The notes under the pieces were generated by a model. It worked only from the letters and a program-made list of their open reading frames with translations, was not told the DNA's origin and searched no databases. Below, one piece after another: positions 44,307 to 54,577 of a stretch of DNA of 64,000 nucleotides. This stretch comes from Myxococcales bacterium (GTDB lineage: Bacteria; Myxococcota_A; Polyangia; Palsa-1104; JAEUJZ01). The first letter of the stretch is position 1, and every line of letters starts with the position of its first letter. The stretch is taken from the NCBI GenBank assembly GCA_016794365.1, contig JAEUKB010000097.1, forward strand, positions 1 through 64,000. The letters are read 5' to 3'. Both the position numbers and the translations under genes were made by a program.

Positions 44307-44644
44307 GTCGAGGCGCGTTGTAACACGCTTTCCCACCCAGACCCAAGGGTCCGTACAGACCCCGAAGCATCGGCCACGCCAGCGCGCGCCCCACGTCAGC
44401 GGTATGACCAGACACCTACCGACATCCTGCGCCCAAAAACCAGGCCAGCCGCCGAGCACAGACCCAAACGCCCGGCGGAGAATCTGTAGATTTCTAAAAA
44501 CCTAGCGTGTTACGATGAAGGCTGTTTTTAGCAAGCTATGAAACCCCTAAAGCATCTCATGATGAGCAGGGCGTACCACCTCCTCGATTCGTCGCTTCGA
44601 CGCTTGGAGCAAGGTCGCCTGCACGCTTGGGAAGGGGGACACCG
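44307..44644. other. Divergent 338-bp intergenic region
   Basis: Lies between the DUF4266 gene (leftward) and the first metallo-beta-lactamase-fold gene (rightward). The segment 44485-44545 is AT-rich (GATTTCTAAAAACC) and is the likely promoter zone, but no convincing -35/-10 pair is seen. No gene or repeat recognised. Confidence 0.4.
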
Positions 44645-45679
44645 ATGAAGCTGCGGTTTTGGGGTGTACGTGGATCGTTCCCGGTGCCAGGGACGACAAC
44701 GCAGCGCTACGGTGGCAACACAAGCTGTGTCGAGGTTCGCTGCGCATCAGCATCTGATCCCTCGGCACCGCGCATCATCTTGGATGCAGGAACAGGTCTG
44801 CGACGGCTCGGCAAAGAGCTGATGACGGGACCGTTTGGGGAAGGCAAAGGCGACGCGCACTTGCTCGTCAGCCACACCCACTGGGATCACATCCAAGGCC
44901 TGCCGTTTTTTTCACCGCTGTATCGTCCGGGCAACAAGTTCCACGTCTACGCTCGGCAGCGCGACGACATGCACCTGCGCATGGTGTTCGCGCTTCAGTC
45001 GGACAATCCGTACTTCCCGGTGCCGTTTGATGCCGCCGCTGCCAACGTCCAGTTTAACGAGCTGACCGACGACGCCAGCTTCGAGATTGGTCCGGTCAAG
45101 GTGCGCTGCACGCGGCTCAATCACCCATGGATTGCGATCGCGTTCCGACTCGATTACGAAGGCGCTTCGCTGGCATATGTGACGGACACGGCCCCGTTTC
45201 GCGACATCTTGATCGAGCACGAGTTCATCAAGCAGCCGCCCAAAGCCGGAGAGCCGCTCGCGCCCGATGACGCTGCCAAGCTGGCGAAGATGCGCGAAGG
45301 CGTAGTCCGTCTGTGCGAAGGCGCGCAGCTTGTGATTTACGATACCCAGTTCACGCCGAGTGAATACGCGCAGCGACCGCACTGGGGACATAGCTGTGCC
45401 GAAGACGCCATCGAGATCGCGCGCGAGGCTGGTGCTGAGTCGCTGATGCTGTATCACCACTCGCCGGATCGCACCGACGCACAGATCGACGAGCTTTTGT
45501 CCTATCACCGAGGCCAGATGCAGCAAGAAGGCTCGCGTCTGGAGCTTCACGCCGCGTTTGAGGGAATGGAAGTGGACTTGTCTCGCCACGGCTTGCAGGT
45601 GGGCTCCGCGAGCAGTCGATCGATGGGTCAAGGCCATCGCAGCAGCCCCGATACCAGCGAGGGAGAGTCGTGGAAGTAA
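44645..45679 (+). CDS. Metallo-beta-lactamase-fold hydrolase (first copy)
   Basis: The ATG follows GGGGGACACC. MKLRFWGVRGSFPVPG is the start typical of PhnP/RNase Z-like MBL proteins, with TQRYGGNTSCVEVR. The metal motif is LLVSHTHWDHIQGLPFF (HxHxDH). Later His/Asp ligands are in RCTRLNHPWIAIAFRL, YVTDTA and HWGHSCAEDAIEIA. The enzyme is probably a zinc phosphodiesterase; substrate unknown. A second, related gene follows directly with a 10-base overlap, so the two are co-expressed and may form a heteromer. A Ser/Arg-rich tail of about 30 residues follows the domain. Confidence 0.85.
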   Translation: MKLRFWGVRGSFPVPGTTTQRYGGNTSCVEVRCASASDPSAPRIILDAGTGLRRLGKELMTGPFGEGKGDAHLLVSHTHWDHIQGLPFFSPLYRPGNKFHVYARQRDDMHLRMVFALQSDNPYFPVPFDAAAANVQFNELTDDASFEIGPVKVRCTRLNHPWIAIAFRLDYEGASLAYVTDTAPFRDILIEHEFIKQPPKAGEPLAPDDAAKLAKMREGVVRLCEGAQLVIYDTQFTPSEYAQRPHWGHSCAEDAIEIAREAGAESLMLYHHSPDRTDAQIDELLSYHRGQMQQEGSRLELHAAFEGMEVDLSRHGLQVGSASSRSMGQGHRSSPDTSEGESWK

Positions 45680-46530
45680 CCTTTCACGGAGTACGCGGGT
45701 CCATTCCCGCCCCTGGCCCGGAGACGGTTCGCTACGGCGGCAACACCTGCTGTGTCAGCGTCCGGGCAGCCTCGGGCAAGCTCCTCATCCTAGACATGGG
45801 CACCGGCATCATCGGGCTCGGCAAGCAGCTTCTTCGCACCGAGTTTGGCAAAGGCAAAGGCCACGGCGGAATCCTTCTGTCGCACGCACACTGGGATCAC
45901 ATCCAAGGCTTCCCGTTCTTCGCGCCGGTGTTCATTCCTGGCAATCGCTTCACCGTCTTTGGTCCCGCCAAGAGCGCGTCGATGCTCGAGGGAATCCTCG
46001 AAGGTCAAGTCAACCCGCACTTTTCGCCGCTTCAGACGATGAAGAACCTGGGCGCGATGTTCGAGCTACAGCCGGTTCCGACGGACAACGATCCGCCACC
46101 GATCCTGTGGGAAGGCATCGCAATCTCGGGACGACCGAATCCGCACGGACCTTCGACGTGTATGGCCTATCGCATCGAGGAAAACGGTCACTCGGTGGTC
46201 TACGCGCCCGACGCTGGCTATCCCGACTCTGGTCCCAGCGAAGAGGTGCTGCGGCTCTACCAAGGTGCGGATCTGCTCATCCACGACGCGACGTATACGC
46301 CAGAGGATCGCTCGGTTCGTCGCTCACGCGGGTATTCGTCATTCGCGGATGCGGCCTACGCGGCGGTACGAGCCCAGGTTCGTCGGCTCGCGCTGTTTCA
46401 CTTCGATCAAGACTATAGCGACGATCTCGTCGATCAGATCTATGCACGCTGTCGAGAGCTGCTCGATTCGCTCGGTGGCCGTCACATTGAGCTGATTGCG
46501 TCCCGCGAAGGCAGCTCGCTGACGCTGTAG
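45670..46530 (+). CDS. Metallo-beta-lactamase-fold hydrolase (second copy)
   Basis: A paralogue of the preceding gene: MEVTFHGVRGSIPAPGPETV, RYGGNTCCVSVRA, then LLSHAHWDHIQGFPFFAPVF (HxHxDH). Later ligands are in NPHGPSTCMAYRI, VVYAPDAGYPD and IHDATYTPEDR. The GTG start overlaps the previous stop region by 10 bases. It lacks the long tail of its neighbour. Likely arisen by tandem duplication; the two differ enough that they may have different substrates. Confidence 0.85.
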   Translation: MEVTFHGVRGSIPAPGPETVRYGGNTCCVSVRAASGKLLILDMGTGIIGLGKQLLRTEFGKGKGHGGILLSHAHWDHIQGFPFFAPVFIPGNRFTVFGPAKSASMLEGILEGQVNPHFSPLQTMKNLGAMFELQPVPTDNDPPPILWEGIAISGRPNPHGPSTCMAYRIEENGHSVVYAPDAGYPDSGPSEEVLRLYQGADLLIHDATYTPEDRSVRRSRGYSSFADAAYAAVRAQVRRLALFHFDQDYSDDLVDQIYARCRELLDSLGGRHIELIASREGSSLTL

Positions 46531-46533
46531 CCG

Positions 46534-47571
46534 TTACAGACCCGGCGCTGGCGACGTCGGTTCGGTGTCCGATCGACGGCTAGTGGTCCCCGGCAAGAGC
46601 TTCTTCAGCTCGCTTATCCGATGGAGCAGATCATCTAGCTCGTCGCCTGGCAGCCGGTAAGCCAGGTGTAGCTCTGGCGTCGGACGCTTCTTGGACTGCG
46701 GCACTGCGACCGACAGAAGCGGCGACACAAAGCGATCCAGGCGCAGCAGCTTCGCGAGCGGTCGATTGCCCAGCTCCGCCGCTTGCGCGCGAACCTGCGA
46801 CAGCGCGTCCGCAGCCATCTGCACAAATGGATACGAAACCACCACCCCGATGTCGAAGCCATCACCGACGGCCACAGCCACAGCTACAGCCTGCGCTTCG
46901 TCGAAGACTCGCAGCACGCCTGCTTCATGCGCTCGCCGACGCAGATCCGATTCCAACAGCACAGCCGCCAAGATCGCCGGACGACCTTGCTTTCCCGACG
47001 GAGCCATCGCCAGCGCGTTCATCAGCGAGGTCTGTCTGCGCAGGCCCGAATCGACGCCCCGAAAGATATCGATCGTCTGACGCACTTGCAGCCGACTGCC
47101 GAGCGCCCAGGTTCTCTCGCTGAGCTGCACGAGCGCGCGATCGCCCGCTTCGACCAGCGGCATGCCGTGATACGTCACTTGGCGACTGCCTTGCCGACGA
47201 GCCAGCTCGCTCCACAGCTTGTCTTTGGGCAGCCGTCCCGACACAAGCAGCGTGGCCTCGAGCGCGCTCGAACCAAGTCCCGTCGCCCCGATGCACAGCG
47301 CATCGACATCTTGCAGCGGACTCGCAGCCAGCGACGACAGCGACTCAAGCCATTGCTCAGGAAGCAGCGACATCAGCGTCTGCATCGGCGGCCACGCACG
47401 CAGCGCCTTCACATCCACGTCCAGCACGGCCTGTTGTCCCTGCGGCAACAGCGCCAGCAAGTCATCGTCGGACAGGTTGTGATGATCCAGGTCCGCCCGA
47501 ATCGAGCGCGGCCCACAGCCCATCAAACAGAGCAGCAGGCCAAGCAGCGAAGCGAGCCAAAAACGTTGCAT
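46534..47571 (-). CDS. Putative lipoprotein of unknown function
   Basis: The signal peptide has a Leu-rich core ending CLMGC (Cys19). The mature 325 residues have alternating helices and strands (GQQAVLDVDVKALRAWPPMQ, ALCIGATGLGSSALEATLLV and so on), a layout shared by several Myxococcota lipoproteins of unknown role. The opposite strand carries a long open frame over most of this gene, which I treat as a shadow. It ends four bases from the MBL gene in convergent order. Confidence 0.65.
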   Translation of the reverse strand: MQRFWLASLLGLLLCLMGCGPRSIRADLDHHNLSDDDLLALLPQGQQAVLDVDVKALRAWPPMQTLMSLLPEQWLESLSSLAASPLQDVDALCIGATGLGSSALEATLLVSGRLPKDKLWSELARRQGSRQVTYHGMPLVEAGDRALVQLSERTWALGSRLQVRQTIDIFRGVDSGLRRQTSLMNALAMAPSGKQGRPAILAAVLLESDLRRRAHEAGVLRVFDEAQAVAVAVAVGDGFDIGVVVSYPFVQMAADALSQVRAQAAELGNRPLAKLLRLDRFVSPLLSVAVPQSKKRPTPELHLAYRLPGDELDDLLHRISELKKLLPGTTSRRSDTEPTSPAPGL

Positions 47572-47661
47572 GCGCCCGAGTTTAGCTTGTCGTCCTCACG
47601 CGGCTCTGCGCATCTACTGATTTCGTATATCCAAGCAGACAAACCAGACAAACCAGACATC

Positions 47662-48486
47662 GTGACGACCGCGAACCTGCGCACCGGCCAGCATGCCGGA
47701 CTGTTTTATCGATTGATGCAGCCGATCCAAGAGCCCGCCGCGAGCGAGACGCCGCTGGTGCTGCTGCCCGGACTGCTGTCCGATGGGCGACAGTTTCTCC
47801 GGCTGGCTCGGCTGCTGCGAAGAAGGCTGTGCATCGTCGATCCACTCGGTGCGGGCCAGAGCGAAGTGCCCACCCACGAAGCGGACTATCAGCTCAGCGC
47901 ACAGAGTGATCGGCTGGCCGAGCTGCTTTCGGCGCTGGACTTCCCGACGGTCGATCTCGCGGGCTTTTCGATGGGAGGCATGTGGGCGCAGCAGCTGCTC
48001 ATTCGTCACCCACAGCGCGTTCGGCGCGTCAGCTTGGTCGCAACCACAGCGGCGATCGATCCACGCCTGCGCAGCATCGTGCTGGGGCTGTCAGCGCAGC
48101 ATCAAGCGGGCGTAAGTGGGCTCAATCTGTTTCGTACCTTACTGATCTTGTTCTTTTCTGCCGATTTTTTGGAACCGCCGAGCATCATTCCCATGCTCGA
48201 AGCGCTGTGGGGAGAGCAGCAGCACGCACCGCCCGCGATTGCCGGACAGCTTGCAGCGCTGCTCTCACACGATCTACGCGAGCAGCTGTCCCACACGACC
48301 CAGGTCACGTCGGTGATTGCGGGCAGCGAAGACTTCCTGATGCCGAACAAGACCCAGCTCAAGCTGGCGACGCTGTGCGGGCTGGCTGCGCCGGTGCTGA
48401 TTCAGGGCGCTGGGCACGCGCTGTGGATCGAACGTCCCGACGAGCTGGCGAGCGCACTCATCCACGCTCTGCCGCCCGATACATAA
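47662..48486 (+). CDS. Alpha/beta-fold hydrolase
   Basis: A 274-residue alpha/beta hydrolase: PLVLLPGLLSDGRQFLRLAR carries the oxyanion-hole HG-equivalent, LCIVDPLGAGQSEVPT follows, and VDLAGFSMGGMWAQQLLIRH has the GxSxG nucleophile. The acid is probably in IAGSEDFLMP and the base in GAGHALWIERP. The GTG at 47662 is the first plausible start outside the antisense shadow of the lipoprotein; ATG at 47716 is an alternative. Substrate unknown. The 3' end overlaps the opposing pseudouridine synthase by 85 bases. Confidence 0.8.
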   Translation: MTTANLRTGQHAGLFYRLMQPIQEPAASETPLVLLPGLLSDGRQFLRLARLLRRRLCIVDPLGAGQSEVPTHEADYQLSAQSDRLAELLSALDFPTVDLAGFSMGGMWAQQLLIRHPQRVRRVSLVATTAAIDPRLRSIVLGLSAQHQAGVSGLNLFRTLLILFFSADFLEPPSIIPMLEALWGEQQHAPPAIAGQLAALLSHDLREQLSHTTQVTSVIAGSEDFLMPNKTQLKLATLCGLAAPVLIQGAGHALWIERPDELASALIHALPPDT

Positions 48487-49154
48487 TCTTGTCCGTCTGA
48501 AAGCAGCGAGATCTTCTTCGGCAGCGCCAGCTCGTCCCGCGTCTCCAAATCGGTCAGGTCCAGCTCGAACGCGCGCAGCGCAATGCCACTTCGCCACGGC
48601 TGCGTCGATCCGTACAGCGCATCCCCGAGGATCGGACAGCCATGCAAAAACAGCTCGACCCGAAGCTGATGCGGTCGCCCGGTCTTCGGACAGAGCTGCC
48701 ACAGCGCGCGCTTGCCATCGACCCACAGCGGCGTCGCCATCGTCACCGCTTCTTTGCCCGCGCGATGCACGTACGCTCGCTTTTTCCCGCGCAGCAGCAG
48801 CGACACCCAGCGCTCGGTACAGCGAACCTTGTGACCGTCGGGCAGCGGCCCAGTGCTCCACGCCAGGTAGGTCTTGCGCACCTGACGATGCTCAAACCCG
48901 GCGCACAACATTCGGTGCGCGTCGGCATCTTTGGCAAACATCAGCAGCCCGGACACCTCGGCATCCAGACGATGAACTGGCCACAGCCGCGTCCCAAGCT
49001 GCGCCTGTAGCACACGGCCTACACACAGCCGCTCGTCTTCATCACCTTGGCGGCTGGGCACCGACAGCCAGCCAGGCGGCTTGTCGATCACGACAACCCT
49101 GCGACTTTCGTACACAAACGGTCCGACGATGGGTAGCTCCATGCCCGTTACCAT
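48402..49154 (-). CDS. RluA-family pseudouridine synthase
   Basis: VVVIDKPPGWLSVPS opens the catalytic domain; WPVHRLDAEVSGLLMFAKD carries the catalytic Asp in the HRLDxxxSG motif; KTYLAWSTG and GRPHQLRVELFLHGCPILGD match the later family blocks. It isomerises a uridine in rRNA or tRNA. No S4 domain precedes it. The open frame extends to 49259, but Met at 49154 or 49142 is the natural start. It is divergent from the MshEN gene and overlaps the hydrolase at its 3' end. The precise RNA target is unknown. Confidence 0.85.
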   Translation of the reverse strand: MVTGMELPIVGPFVYESRRVVVIDKPPGWLSVPSRQGDEDERLCVGRVLQAQLGTRLWPVHRLDAEVSGLLMFAKDADAHRMLCAGFEHRQVRKTYLAWSTGPLPDGHKVRCTERWVSLLLRGKKRAYVHRAGKEAVTMATPLWVDGKRALWQLCPKTGRPHQLRVELFLHGCPILGDALYGSTQPWRSGIALRAFELDLTDLETRDELALPKKISLLSDGQDYVSGGRAWMSALASSSGRSIHSACPAP

Positions 49155-49215
49155 AGCGAGGAGGGGTTCCCGAAACCAGAAAAACGGTCTACGCTGCACG
49201 AGGAGGTTTGTCAGC

Positions 49216-51093
49216 TTGAGCAGTGCGGCTCGCCCTCGGCCCCTCGCCGAGATCCTCAAGGAGTCGGAGCTTGTGCCCCCGGCAGTGCTTGCCCGCGCCC
49301 AGCGCTACAGCGAATCGAGCGGGCGGCCTCTGTGGTTTGTGCTGCTCCGCGAGGGCCTGCTATCCGAGGACAAGCTGTTTCGGCTGCTGGAAGCCCAGCT
49401 CAAGCTACCGGATCTGAGCGACGATCAGCTCGACGGTGTGGTGGTTGCGCCCGAGCTAAAACAAGCGATCACGGCTGGACTGGCTGGTCACTTGGGAATC
49501 CTGCCGCTGGAGCGCTCGACGGACGGTCGCAAAGCAGCGCTGGCAATGGTCGATCCAACCCAAGATCTCTCGACGCTGATGCCGAAGCTGGCGTCTCACG
49601 GTGTCGTCGAGATTCGCCGCTTTCTGATTCGCTTTGGCACGCTGCGGCTCGGGATGGACATGTTCTACAACCAGGCGTGGGAACCAGGCGAGAGCGCACC
49701 GCTTATCGACGCAGTATCGAAGCCAGAGCCAAGTGCTCCGTCGCGACCCGAAGCACCGACGCCTTCCCAGCCAGAGCCGTCTGCGTCGAAGCCAGAACAG
49801 CATCCGTCGAAGCCAGAGCATCCTCCGTCGAAGCCAGAGCAGCATCCGTCGAAGCCAGAGCCGTCTGCGTCGAAGCCAGAGCAGCCTCCGTCGAAGCCAG
49901 AGCAGCCTCCGTCGAAGCCAACTGTGAAGCCGGAGCCGCCAAAGCCTGCTCCGTCAGTACACTCTGGTCCAGTGCGGGCTCAGCCGCCGCCGATGCCGCC
50001 GCCGATGCCGCCGCCGATACCGCCGCCGATACCGTCACTTCCGTCGAGTACCAGTCAGCGCACCGACTCGACGCGGAGCAGTGATGGATTTCCACCGCTT
50101 CAGACGGATCGTGCGACGAGCCAGCGCAACAAGCCCAGTGCGAACAGCACGCCGCCGCGCAATACGCCGCTGCGGATTGAGCCACCGCCGCTGCCCAAAC
50201 AAGCCGTGCCGCTGCCCGCCCACAGCGCACGCAGTGGCCCGATTCGCCGACGGCTACCAGGGGAAAAGCCCGGCGCAAAGCTATCCTCGGCGGATCTCAT
50301 CATCGAGGAGCGTCCGTCGAACCTAAACCTCAGTCGTGACGCGCTGCGCATGCCAGCCCGTCCGCAGTCGCAGCCGCCGCTCGCTGACTTTTCGGAATCG
50401 GCGGTGACGGATGCCTTGTTTCGCTGCGCAACGACGCTGGCGGATGAGCTAAGCCGTACGCTCGATAGTGACTGGCCGTCGCTGCTCACGACCCAGTGCG
50501 GTCGCTTGTGCGATCGAATGGGCCTGCTGCCGCGCGCACAGCGAGAGCTGCTTCTCATCGCACGAATCTATGCACTGCTCAAGCTTCAGGTGTACCAGCA
50601 GATGCCGCTGCCGCCTCGACGCAAGGAACGGCTCGGCTTTGTCTGTGATCTGCCGCTCGACGGAATCTTGACCAGCCTCCAGTCGGAATTTCTGGACTTT
50701 CTGCGCCTGCCACAAGATGACGATCCCGCGCTTGGCGTTCGGATCATCTCGACGGTGGTTGACTCGCTGAAGCTGGTCTATCAAGGCCACATTGGTGAAA
50801 CGCTGGCCGAAAAGCTCCACGAGCGCTGTGGCGAAACCGAGGCGGTCCGACTGCTGCTTGAGCTGTACAGCGAGCAGCCGCCGCAGATAGACGATCGCTC
50901 AGCTCCGCCCAGCCTGCGTCCAGCCAAGCTGCCACCGTCGCCAAACCGGCCCACGCAGCTTCAGCTTGGCTGGCCGACTCCCGCGACGATGCCCGATGTG
51001 CCCTGGCAAAGTGAGCGCGTTTCCTCGCTTCCCGAGGAAGGTCTGCTGCCGTATCCTGCGCGCAGCGAGCCGAAGCCGACCGAGCGCCCGTAA
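49216..51093 (+). CDS. MshEN-domain protein with Pro/Lys/Glu repeats and degenerate HD-like domain
   Basis: The TTG at 49216 has AGGAGG nine bases upstream; upstream ATGs lack this. Residues ~10-150 match the MshEN/GspE N-terminal domain that binds cyclic di-GMP (ILKESELVPPAVLARAQRYS, then LAMVDPTQDLSTLMPKLASH). A low-complexity region follows with seven SKPEQPP-type repeats and a Pro/Met run. The C-terminal domain (residues ~395-560) has the helical rhythm of an HD-GYP domain, but the HD and GYP residues are not present (LLLIARIYALLK where ALLHDIGK is expected). It looks like a signalling scaffold that reads c-di-GMP and no longer cuts it; the HD-like reading is inference. Confidence 0.7.
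   Translation: MSSAARPRPLAEILKESELVPPAVLARAQRYSESSGRPLWFVLLREGLLSEDKLFRLLEAQLKLPDLSDDQLDGVVVAPELKQAITAGLAGHLGILPLERSTDGRKAALAMVDPTQDLSTLMPKLASHGVVEIRRFLIRFGTLRLGMDMFYNQAWEPGESAPLIDAVSKPEPSAPSRPEAPTPSQPEPSASKPEQHPSKPEHPPSKPEQHPSKPEPSASKPEQPPSKPEQPPSKPTVKPEPPKPAPSVHSGPVRAQPPPMPPPMPPPIPPPIPSLPSSTSQRTDSTRSSDGFPPLQTDRATSQRNKPSANSTPPRNTPLRIEPPPLPKQAVPLPAHSARSGPIRRRLPGEKPGAKLSSADLIIEERPSNLNLSRDALRMPARPQSQPPLADFSESAVTDALFRCATTLADELSRTLDSDWPSLLTTQCGRLCDRMGLLPRAQRELLLIARIYALLKLQVYQQMPLPPRRKERLGFVCDLPLDGILTSLQSEFLDFLRLPQDDDPALGVRIISTVVDSLKLVYQGHIGETLAEKLHERCGETEAVRLLLELYSEQPPQIDDRSAPPSLRPAKLPPSPNRPTQLQLGWPTPATMPDVPWQSERVSSLPEEGLLPYPARSEPKPTERP
49786..49932 (+). repeat. Seven 21-bp coding repeats (SKPEQPP)
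   Basis: Seven consecutive 21-base units coding for SKPEQHP, SKPEHPP, SKPEQHP, SKPEPSA, SKPEQPP, SKPEQPP and SKPTVKP. The DNA is nearly identical (TCGAAGCCAGAGCAGC core), so the array is young and may vary in copy number between strains. Confidence 0.9.
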
Positions 51094-51141
51094 CGACTCA
51101 CGACTACACGATCGGCCCATCCCGGACCGCACAAGACACCG

Positions 51142-51981
51142 ATGCGCACGCTCCGAACCGCCCTGGTCCACGTTGTCCTTGTTCTGTTGACCGCAGCGAC
51201 GCTGTATCCGGTGCTGTGGGTGCTCAAGATGGCGCTGTCACCGACGCAGAGCTTTTCGCTGTCCGTCAGTCCATGGCCGACTGAGGTATCGCTCGGGAAC
51301 TTTGCCGATGTGCTGTTCCGACAAGATGCCGACGGACGATATCTGTTCTTTCGACAGCTCCTAAACTCCCTCATCGTCTCAGCGGCGGTAACGGTGGTCG
51401 GAGTCGCGCTGTCCTGCTCGGCAGCCTATGCACTGTCGCGGTTTCGCTTTCCCGGTCGAGACAGCTCGCTGCGCCTGTTTCTGTTCGCGCAGATGTTTCC
51501 AGGTGTCGTGACGACGATTCCGCTCTACGTCGTGCTGGAAAAGCTGCACCTGCTCAATCACTTGGGCGGCCTGGTGTTGTGCTATGCGACGACGGCGATT
51601 CCGTTCTGCGTGTTTATGCTCAAAGGCTATTTCGATGGACTTCCGACGGAACTCGAAGAAGCGGTTCTTCTCGACGGAGGCAGTCGCTTTGATGCGTTTT
51701 ATCGTGTGGTGCTGCCGCTCGCGCGTCCGGCGATTTCCGTCACAGCGCTGTTTTGCTTTTTGACCGCGTGGAACGAATTCATCCTCGCTGCGACCTTCAT
51801 GAGCCGTCCCCAGCGCTACACGCTGCCGGTGATGCTAAATCACTACGTCGGAGACTATGCGACGGAGTGGGGACACTTTGCGGCGGGCGCAGTGCTTGTC
51901 TCGCTGCCGGTGATGGCGCTGTTCTTCGCGCTGCAAAAACACCTGATCGGCGGACTGACCCAAGGTGGCGTCAAAGGCTGA
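51142..51981 (+). CDS. Sugar ABC transporter permease (MalG type), orphan
   Basis: Six hydrophobic segments, the first VHVVLVLLTAATLYPVLWVL. The cytoplasmic EAA loop is LEEAVLLDGGSRFDAFYRVV, ending LPLARP, the site that docks with the ATPase subunit. LNSLIVSAAVTVVGVALSCS and the final KHLIGGLTQGGVKG are typical of MalG. It should form half of the channel of a maltose- or oligosaccharide-type importer. No MalF, MalE or MalK gene is adjacent, so the rest of the transporter must be elsewhere or the gene is a remnant. Confidence 0.85.
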   Translation: MRTLRTALVHVVLVLLTAATLYPVLWVLKMALSPTQSFSLSVSPWPTEVSLGNFADVLFRQDADGRYLFFRQLLNSLIVSAAVTVVGVALSCSAAYALSRFRFPGRDSSLRLFLFAQMFPGVVTTIPLYVVLEKLHLLNHLGGLVLCYATTAIPFCVFMLKGYFDGLPTELEEAVLLDGGSRFDAFYRVVLPLARPAISVTALFCFLTAWNEFILAATFMSRPQRYTLPVMLNHYVGDYATEWGHFAAGAVLVSLPVMALFFALQKHLIGGLTQGGVKG

Positions 51982-52056
51982 TTTGAGCCTGCGTTTCGCT
52001 CGATTTCTCGACGCAGACTAGGTATCGAAGCGGACCCGCTGTCAGACCCCTGTGTT

Positions 52057-53268
52057 ATGGCCCTCCTCACCATGTCGTCTCTCTCGATCGTTTTGCTCCG
52101 CAGGCATGCCATCCGACGAACGCTCAAGCGCTGCGCGGACATTTCCGACGCAGTGTCGCACCTGGGCTTTGTGCAAGCTGACCCGATTCGCGCACCGGCG
52201 CGCGCCCAAGATCTCATCCTGCGGCTCCGCGTCGATCGCTACCGAGCAGGCGATCTAGAGCAGCTTTATCCGACGCTGCCGCTCTGTGAAGATGTCCTGC
52301 ATGTCTATGGCTTTTTGCCGCAGCAGCATCTTTCGTTTTTGCATCCCCGACCGCTGAGCGAGCACTGGCAGCGCGTTCTCGACGAACATCCGTCACTGGT
52401 CAAAGATGTCTTGGCCCTGGTCGCAGAACTGGGCGTCGCTCATCCCAAAGCAGTGGAAAAAGCGCTCGGGAAAGTCCGTCGGCAAAATGGCTGGGGTGGA
52501 CAGTCCTCGGCGACGACGATGATGCTCGAAGCGCTACACATGCAAGGACGACTCCGGGTGGCCCGGCGGGAAGGCGGGCTGCGACTGTATGCGACGGTGC
52601 GTTCCGAAGAAAAGACGCGCGCGCTGGCACCGACGCTACGTGCCGAGGGACTCTGTCGGATTCTTACGTCGCTGTATGCACCCATGCCACTGCGTAGTCT
52701 TCAGCAAGCACTGCGTGCCGTACGCGGCCCCAGCCGTCCGACCCCGCGCGACGCGCTCCAGCGGCTGCTCGCCAGCGGAGAGCTTCGGCAGGCGCGCGTA
52801 GAATCCGAAGACTGGATCTGGCCCGAACAAGAGACCTCGGACATCCTACACAGCGACGAGCAGCTCGAACGGGTTCAGCTCCTTGCGCCCTTCGATCCGC
52901 TGGTCTGGGATCGCCACCGCTTTTCGCTCCTGTGGAATTGGAACTATCGCTTTGAGGCCTACACGCCCGCGTCCAAGCGCACGCTCGGTTATTACGCACT
53001 GCCGATGCTGTTTCGCGACCAAGTCATCGGAGCCGCCAACCTGTCGATCCAAACAGGCCAAACAGGCCAACCTGGCACGCTGCACAGCGACCTGCGTTTT
53101 GTCCGCGAGCGTCCGACAGAGCCCGCGTTTGCCCGGGAACTCGAACGCGAGCTGTCCGCGCTGACACAGTTCTTGGGAATTGGCCAGTCCTCCGCAGCGC
53201 GTCCGAAATCATCGAAAGCCAACGATTTTTCAAAAAATGCGCTTGACCCTATCGGGGAAGCTCGATAG
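52057..53268 (+). CDS. ycaQ: YcaQ/AlkZ-family winged-helix DNA glycosylase
   Basis: The family hallmark QAD (the Q-x-D/Q catalytic motif) is in LGFVQADPIRAPARAQDLIL near residue 35. Winged-helix units follow (ALHMQGRLRVARREGGLRLY). The C-terminal block LLAPFDPLVWDRHRFSLLW, then NYRFEAYTPASKR, is characteristic. YcaQ removes alkylated bases and unhooks interstrand crosslinks; AlkZ protects azinomycin producers. About 400 residues is normal. ATG at 52072 is an alternative start. The tRNA-Phe promoter lies inside the last codons of this gene. Confidence 0.85.
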   Translation: MALLTMSSLSIVLLRRHAIRRTLKRCADISDAVSHLGFVQADPIRAPARAQDLILRLRVDRYRAGDLEQLYPTLPLCEDVLHVYGFLPQQHLSFLHPRPLSEHWQRVLDEHPSLVKDVLALVAELGVAHPKAVEKALGKVRRQNGWGGQSSATTMMLEALHMQGRLRVARREGGLRLYATVRSEEKTRALAPTLRAEGLCRILTSLYAPMPLRSLQQALRAVRGPSRPTPRDALQRLLASGELRQARVESEDWIWPEQETSDILHSDEQLERVQLLAPFDPLVWDRHRFSLLWNWNYRFEAYTPASKRTLGYYALPMLFRDQVIGAANLSIQTGQTGQPGTLHSDLRFVRERPTEPAFARELERELSALTQFLGIGQSSAARPKSSKANDFSKNALDPIGEAR

Positions 53269-53271
53269 GGT
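53243..53271 (+). promoter_or_regulatory. Promoter of tRNA-Phe, overlapped by an inverted repeat
   Basis: TTGACC, a 17-base spacer and TAGGGT form a good -35/-10 pair about 15 bases before the tRNA. A perfect 9-bp inverted repeat (ACCCTATCG/CGATAGGGT, 53246-53271) covers the same bases, from the -35 through the -10. It also lies in the last codons of ycaQ. Confidence 0.6.
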
Positions 53272-53285
53272 TCCTCTCGCTTTTC

Positions 53286-54577
<1,292 letters not shown>

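Noticed and set aside
46783..47661. Long open frame on the plus strand fused in frame to the alpha/beta hydrolase
   Set aside because: It is antisense to a well-formed lipoprotein gene (signal peptide and lipobox on the minus strand), and its sequence is Arg/His/Gln-rich with no domain; only the part after 47662 is a real protein.
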